Assembly (NCBI GenBank): GCA_903905285.1
Contig: CAIVFQ010000070.1
Location: 1-8,269, forward strand
DNA: 8,269 bases
Source of the DNA: an uncultured Alphaproteobacteria bacterium
GTDB lineage: Bacteria > Pseudomonadota > Alphaproteobacteria > Paracaedibacterales > CAIULA01
Direction of reading: 5' to 3'
The notes under the pieces are model-generated. The model was not told the origin of the DNA, did not search any database, and saw only the letters and a list, made by a program, of their open reading frames with translations. The translations under genes were made by a program, and so were the position numbers. Shown piece after piece: positions 4,601 to 8,269 of this stretch (the stretch's first letter is position 1; every line of letters begins with the position of its first letter).

Positions 4601-6472
4601 ATGAGTTCTAAGTTTTCTGCCTACCTGGTTGTTTTTTTATTGTTAATCTCTGGTTCTTTAACGGCTGCAACCATTGTTGATTCGGCGCCTGACGCAAGAC
4701 CTGTTTATCAAAAGCCGGCGCCAATGGGTGCCTTGGCCTGGATTCAGCATTTAGAGGATGAGCGGGATCAAGCCGATATTGCGGGAGATTACGCAGGATT
4801 CAAAGCCATCACAGATGAGATTTCAGCCACCATCGCCGGGAAACATGGCTTTTCTGACCGATCAGCCACGCCAGAAGAAAAACTGGCCATTATTCATTCC
4901 ATTGCCCGCACACGCCACAGATTTATGGGCCAGCGTCATATGTTGCATGATCGTTACTTAGGGTATGATCGAGCTAAAACCAATTCCCTTTTACAAACAG
5001 ACGCACATTTCAAGGATCACATGGCAGCTGTCTTAGCCATTGACGCCATGGTTATGAAGGCATTGAATGATGATGATTTTGAAGAGATGTGGGGTGATAC
5101 GGAAAAAGACCATCAAGAGCTTATACCTGCCGTCATTGCCCATGCCCAAAAACATGAGAAAAAAGAGGTCTTTGAATCCTTAACCCCATCCTTCCAACAT
5201 TTTTTGCAAACCAGACACGACACCCTTCGCCTGGCCAATGACGTGTTCAGCGTCTTTGCGCCGAAGATGACATTGGTAAAAATCTATCAAGAGGTGATGG
5301 TATCGGGTGATACTTATAAGGGATGGAGGGTGCATAACATAGGCGCCTTTAGATATGCTGTTACCCTAACGGAAGAGGAGAAAGCAGAGCATCCGGGGTT
5401 GGAAGAGAGGATAAGAGCCAGTCTCACCCAATCGTTATCAAGACCTAATGTGGTCAGTAATGTTTTCTCTTCCTCTGCAATGGCAGTGCCCCCCTCCGAT
5501 GAAATTCGCGAAAAATTTGACCTTAAACCGGAAGAGATGCTTGTAGAATACATCTATGACGATTGTTTGGTAGAGCGAGGATACGGTGTAAGAGGAACAG
5601 GGCCAAGACGTTTTTACTTAAGCCGCCCTGTGAACCCACGCTTGGCCAGGATACTGAGACGACCCCACGGCGTTACTCCTGCTTCGACTCTATTGGAAAC
5701 TTATAAGTATATGACAATGGCACTTGCAGGAACCGCTACCCTCGACGTGATAAAGGCCTTAGTAAAAAGCGGAAACCCTGATGTATTACACAATTATGCC
5801 CATATGCTCGCCGACGGAAAAAATGGTATAGAAAGAGATATTCCTAAAGCAATAGAACTATGCCGAGAAGCAGTGAGTTTAGGGGATAAGAATGCCCTAA
5901 GGGTTTTACCTCTCATGATTGCCCAGTATGCAGTCAATCTTTTCCACGGACAAGATGGCATAGAAAAAGATATCCCTAAAGCGATTGAAACTATGAGAGA
6001 AGCTGCTGGTTTAGGAGATAGAGATTCCATAAGAAATTTACCTATTATGATTGTTCAATACGCAATTAGACTTTTCAAAGGTACGGATGGAGTTGAGAAA
6101 GATATCCCTAAAGCGATTGAAACTATGAGAGAAGCCTGGAGTCTAGGAGACAAACACGCCAAATATGATTTGTCACTTATCCTTCACGATTATGCAGTTA
6201 TGCTTTGCAAGGGGACCGACGGCTTTCAGAAAGATATTCCTAAAGCTATGGAGTTATGCCGAGAAGCTGCGAGTTTAGGATATGAACAGGCCATAAGAAA
6301 TTTGCCCCGTATGATTGCTCAGTATGCAGTTAACCTTTTCCAAGGTACAGATGGTATAGGGAAAAACATCTCTAAAGCTATTGAACTATGCCGAGAAGCT
6401 GCTGGTTTAGGGAATGCAGATGCCATAAGGAATTTACCCCTTATGATTGCGCAGGCGGGTGGTTCGCGGTAA
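4601..6472 (+). CDS. exported Sel1-like repeat protein with unrecognised N-terminal region
   Basis: This 623-aa protein starts with a Sec signal peptide (residues 1-23, LVVFLLLISGSLTAA). Residues about 30-375 are largely charged and helical and match no family I recognise. From residue 399 to 618 there are five contiguous 44-residue Sel1-like units (399-442, 443-486, 487-530, 531-574, 575-618). Each has the pattern YA-x2-L-x-G-x-DG-x5-I-x-KAI-x2-REA-x-LG followed by a second helix ending near LP-x-MIAQ. Sel1 repeats are TPR-like helical hairpins that mediate protein contacts; exported examples in intracellular bacteria such as Legionella act in host interaction. The protein ends abruptly with AGGSR after the fifth unit, without a capping helix. 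It is divergent from the acidic-repeat gene and 103 bp before the terminase. The repeat class is clear; the specific function is unknown. Confidence 0.9.
   Translation: MSSKFSAYLVVFLLLISGSLTAATIVDSAPDARPVYQKPAPMGALAWIQHLEDERDQADIAGDYAGFKAITDEISATIAGKHGFSDRSATPEEKLAIIHSIARTRHRFMGQRHMLHDRYLGYDRAKTNSLLQTDAHFKDHMAAVLAIDAMVMKALNDDDFEEMWGDTEKDHQELIPAVIAHAQKHEKKEVFESLTPSFQHFLQTRHDTLRLANDVFSVFAPKMTLVKIYQEVMVSGDTYKGWRVHNIGAFRYAVTLTEEEKAEHPGLEERIRASLTQSLSRPNVVSNVFSSSAMAVPPSDEIREKFDLKPEEMLVEYIYDDCLVERGYGVRGTGPRRFYLSRPVNPRLARILRRPHGVTPASTLLETYKYMTMALAGTATLDVIKALVKSGNPDVLHNYAHMLADGKNGIERDIPKAIELCREAVSLGDKNALRVLPLMIAQYAVNLFHGQDGIEKDIPKAIETMREAAGLGDRDSIRNLPIMIVQYAIRLFKGTDGVEKDIPKAIETMREAWSLGDKHAKYDLSLILHDYAVMLCKGTDGFQKDIPKAMELCREAASLGYEQAIRNLPRMIAQYAVNLFQGTDGIGKNISKAIELCREAAGLGNADAIRNLPLMIAQAGGSR
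5795..6454 (+). repeat. five 132-bp tandem units encoding Sel1-like repeats
   Basis: Units begin at 5795, 5927, 6059, 6191 and 6323 and are exactly 132 bp each with no indels. Units 2 and 3 share an identical 38-nt block (5966-6003 and 6098-6135). Units 1, 4 and 5 carry ELCREA where units 2 and 3 carry ETMREA. The pattern points to unit duplication or exchange within the gene. Confidence 0.85.
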
Positions 6473-6560
6473 AAAAAGAAATCGAAAAACGATAACCATT
6501 TATCCCAGGCTATTTCAAAACTGGTTTTTAAAGGACTGACCCTTGATGCTGATTCCAAAA

Positions 6561-6566
6561 AAGGAG
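6561..6566 (+). promoter_or_regulatory. Shine-Dalgarno AAGGAG deciding the terminase start
   Basis: AAGGAG lies 9 nt before the ATG at 6576. A second, shorter site, AAGGA (6531-6535), lies 10 nt before an in-frame ATG at 6546 and 7 nt before a TTG at 6543. The stronger match favours 6576, giving 427 aa, but the longer form cannot be excluded. Confidence 0.55.
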
Positions 6567-6575
6567 TTGGACATC

Positions 6576-7859
6576 ATGTCAAAGGTTTTAAAAAAACGGC
6601 TACTCAAATTGTTGAAGGCAGAGCTGAAAAAGCGTCAAGGGCTTAGGCAGCAATATAATTGGTTAAAACAGGCACGGCCGAATCAATTGCCTCCCCCGGG
6701 AGATTGGCGTGTGTGGCTGATTTTAGCGGGGCGCGGATTTGGTAAAACCCGAACAGGGGCTGAAACATTACGTCTGTGGATTGAAAAGGGGCTCTATCGT
6801 CATGTTGCCCTGATTGGACGCAGTTTGAATGAAGCCAGAAACGTTATGGTGGAAGGGCAAAGCGGTTTGTTAGCCTGCCACCCTGTGGGCGAACGACCTA
6901 AATTTGAAGCCTCAAATCATCGATTGGTATGGCCAAACGGCGCAGTGGCGACTTTGTTTGGCGGCGATAATTTTGAAAAGCTGAGGGGGCCCCAGTTTGA
7001 TTTGGTGTGGATTGATGAGTTAGCCAAGTTTCGGTATCCCCAGGATTTGTGGGAACAGCTGATGTTGGCGCTGCGGTTGGGGAATAACCCTCGCTGCCTG
7101 ATTACAACTACGCCTCGACCCATTCCCTTAATTGAACAGCTTTTGAAATCACCCAATACAGTCATTACCAAGGGCACCACTTTTGATAACTGTGCCAACT
7201 TGGCGCCTGCCTATCTGCAACAAATTGTGAAACAGTTTGAAGGGACACGTCTGGGCGCGCAAGAATTGTATGCCGAAGTTTTAACCGAACGTCAGGGTGC
7301 CTTATGGCAACGGTCGATGATTCGGTACCAACAGCCGCCCGAAGATCAAAACTATCAACGGATTGTGATTGCCATTGACCCGGCAACCACACACCATGAT
7401 CAAAGTGACGAAACCGGTATTATTGTCGCCGCCATTACCGCTGACCAAACGGCTTATGTTTTAGAAGATTTAAGCGGTCGCTATAGCCCAGCCGATTGGG
7501 GTCAACGGGTTACCCAGGCATATTGGCGTTACAAAGCCGACCGCGTGGTGGCAGAGGTGAACAAAGGCGGCGATATGGTTGAACGCATCGTTCGCAGCCT
7601 TGACCCCCATGTCAGTTATCGCGCTGTGCGCGCCACACGGGGAAAGGGCACCCGGGCCGAACCAATCGCGGCGTTATATGAACAGGGGAAAGTTTTTCAT
7701 GCTCGCCCCCATACCCTATTAGAAACTCAATTGTGTGAGTACATTCCCGGCATAACCTCCAAATCACCCGACCGACTAGATGCCTTGGTTTGGGGGCTTA
7801 CCGATTTGCTGTTAGACAAAGAAAGCAACCCAGTCTTAAAAGTATGGGGTGGTTTATAG
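6576..7859 (+). CDS. terL: phage/GTA-type terminase large subunit (DNA-packaging ATPase-nuclease)
   Basis: The 427-aa product is a large terminase of the type found in alphaproteobacterial gene transfer agents and related prophages. It drives DNA into a procapsid by ATP hydrolysis and cuts the packaged DNA. Counting from the ATG at 6576, the ATPase carries Walker A GRGFGKT (52-58), Walker B LVWIDE (143-148, D147 and E148) and the coupling motif TTTPRP (177-182). The C-terminal RNase H-like nuclease has its acidic residues at D268 (IAIDPATT), E327 (VVAEVNKGGDMV) and D402 (DRLDALVWGLTDL). Length and motifs look complete. A 10-11 residue longer form starting at 6543/6546 is possible. Unusually, no small terminase precedes it and no portal gene follows: upstream is the Sel1 gene, downstream a convergent gene. 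It may be a scattered GTA gene or a prophage relic under selection. Confidence 0.93.
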   Translation: MSKVLKKRLLKLLKAELKKRQGLRQQYNWLKQARPNQLPPPGDWRVWLILAGRGFGKTRTGAETLRLWIEKGLYRHVALIGRSLNEARNVMVEGQSGLLACHPVGERPKFEASNHRLVWPNGAVATLFGGDNFEKLRGPQFDLVWIDELAKFRYPQDLWEQLMLALRLGNNPRCLITTTPRPIPLIEQLLKSPNTVITKGTTFDNCANLAPAYLQQIVKQFEGTRLGAQELYAEVLTERQGALWQRSMIRYQQPPEDQNYQRIVIAIDPATTHHDQSDETGIIVAAITADQTAYVLEDLSGRYSPADWGQRVTQAYWRYKADRVVAEVNKGGDMVERIVRSLDPHVSYRAVRATRGKGTRAEPIAALYEQGKVFHARPHTLLETQLCEYIPGITSKSPDRLDALVWGLTDLLLDKESNPVLKVWGGL

Positions 7860-7917
7860 CCCTTAGCTTTTTGATTCTTTAAGAAACAGTTAACGGACGG
7901 TATCGTGGAAAATAATG

Positions 7918-8269
7918 CTACAAAATCACGCAACGAGGATGTTTTTTTTGTGCAGTCTTCTTTTGTCTGATCTCTAATTGAAATTTCTCTATTTCCAAAA
8001 CCAATTTATGATAAAAGGTTGCAATTTTTCGGGCGCTGTTTCTTCTGCGAAAAGTTGAGAAAGGCTCGCCCCTTCTTTCTTTCCCAAGCTTAGCCAGATA
8101 ATCGTCACTTAATGATAAAAATCTCATCGCGGAAGGGGCTTTTTCTTTAAAACCATCAACATCAAAGCCGTTCAACGACTTTTGATTGGTCTGACTGACA
8201 AGTCTGTCAAAATGGGGTGCTAAGGCGAATTCTTTGTGTGGCTGAAGATTGCTAGAGGAAGATTGTTCC
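7918..8269 (-). CDS. unrecognised basic protein, 5' end beyond the right edge
   Basis: On the minus strand this frame ends at a TAG at 7920-7918 and is open without a stop back to the window edge (codons from 8268), at least 116 residues. A TTG at 8175 could be taken as a start, but the frame continues upstream of it (SSSNLQPHKEFALAPHFDRL and on), so the real start probably lies outside the window. The only in-frame ATG is internal (the Met of SAMRFLSL). The visible part has a run of Arg/Lys (KERRGEPFSTFRRRNSARK), then a helical segment (FYHKLVLEIEKFQLEIRQKK), and ends in a basic tail. I recognise no family. It converges on the terminase with 58 bp between them, in which I see no clear terminator. 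Confidence 0.55.
   Translation of the reverse strand, partial: EQSSSSNLQPHKEFALAPHFDRLVSQTNQKSLNGFDVDGFKEKAPSAMRFLSLSDDYLAKLGKERRGEPFSTFRRRNSARKIATFYHKLVLEIEKFQLEIRQKKTAQKKHPRCVIL

Noticed and set aside
5795..6454. CRISPR-like regular repeats
   Set aside because: The 132-bp periodicity is coding, in frame without indels, and encodes Sel1-like helices; there are no spacers.
6481..6545. Possible terminator after the Sel1 gene (CCAG/CTGG followed by TTTTT)
   Set aside because: The stem is only 4 bp with a 12-nt loop; too weak to call, so read-through into the terminase remains possible.
8196..8209. TGACA-AGTC-TGTCA inverted repeat
   Set aside because: It lies inside the open right-edge reading frame and is short enough to be chance.

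Overview
The window looks like the chromosome of an alphaproteobacterium, probably a host-associated or intracellular lineage such as Holosporales or Rickettsiales. The clues are a gene-transfer-agent/prophage-type large terminase of the kind widespread in Alphaproteobacteria, an alphaproteobacterial-size FtsK (783 aa, short linker), an exported Sel1-repeat protein, and a tRNA-His that keeps the G-1:C73 pair, which many free-living alphaproteobacterial orders have lost. The taxonomic placement is inference; no marker here settles it.

Layout. Positions 1-156 may hold the 3' end of an unrecognised gene on the + strand. A minus-strand block follows, transcribed right to left: infA (translation initiation factor IF-1), a PCu(A)C-type periplasmic copper chaperone 9 bp after it, and tRNA-His(GTG). 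The tRNA has its own good promoter, whose -35 box overlaps the stop codon of the chaperone gene. Divergent from infA is ftsK, the septal DNA translocase, complete from membrane anchor to gamma winged helix. Each of the two genes has a recognisable sigma70-like promoter in the shared 229-bp gap.

ftsK converges on a minus-strand gene for a small exported protein with an acidic Ser-Asp-Ser-Gly repeat and a short coiled coil. That gene is divergent from a 623-aa exported protein with five consecutive 44-residue Sel1-like repeats at its C-terminus and a long N-terminal region I do not recognise. The two exported proteins share a 177-bp regulatory gap containing a clear + strand promoter and an inverted repeat that overlaps its -35 box. 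This is the accessory, probably host-facing part of the window.

Next is an intact large terminase with both ATPase and nuclease motifs, standing apart from any portal, capsid or small-terminase gene. It converges on a minus-strand reading frame that runs off the right edge. That frame is longer (at least 116 codons) than an internal TTG start would suggest.

No CRISPR array, insertion sequence, rRNA or obvious new defence system is visible. The least explained items are the N-terminal region of the Sel1 protein, the acidic-repeat protein and its partly duplicated repeat, the solitary terminase, and the edge gene.
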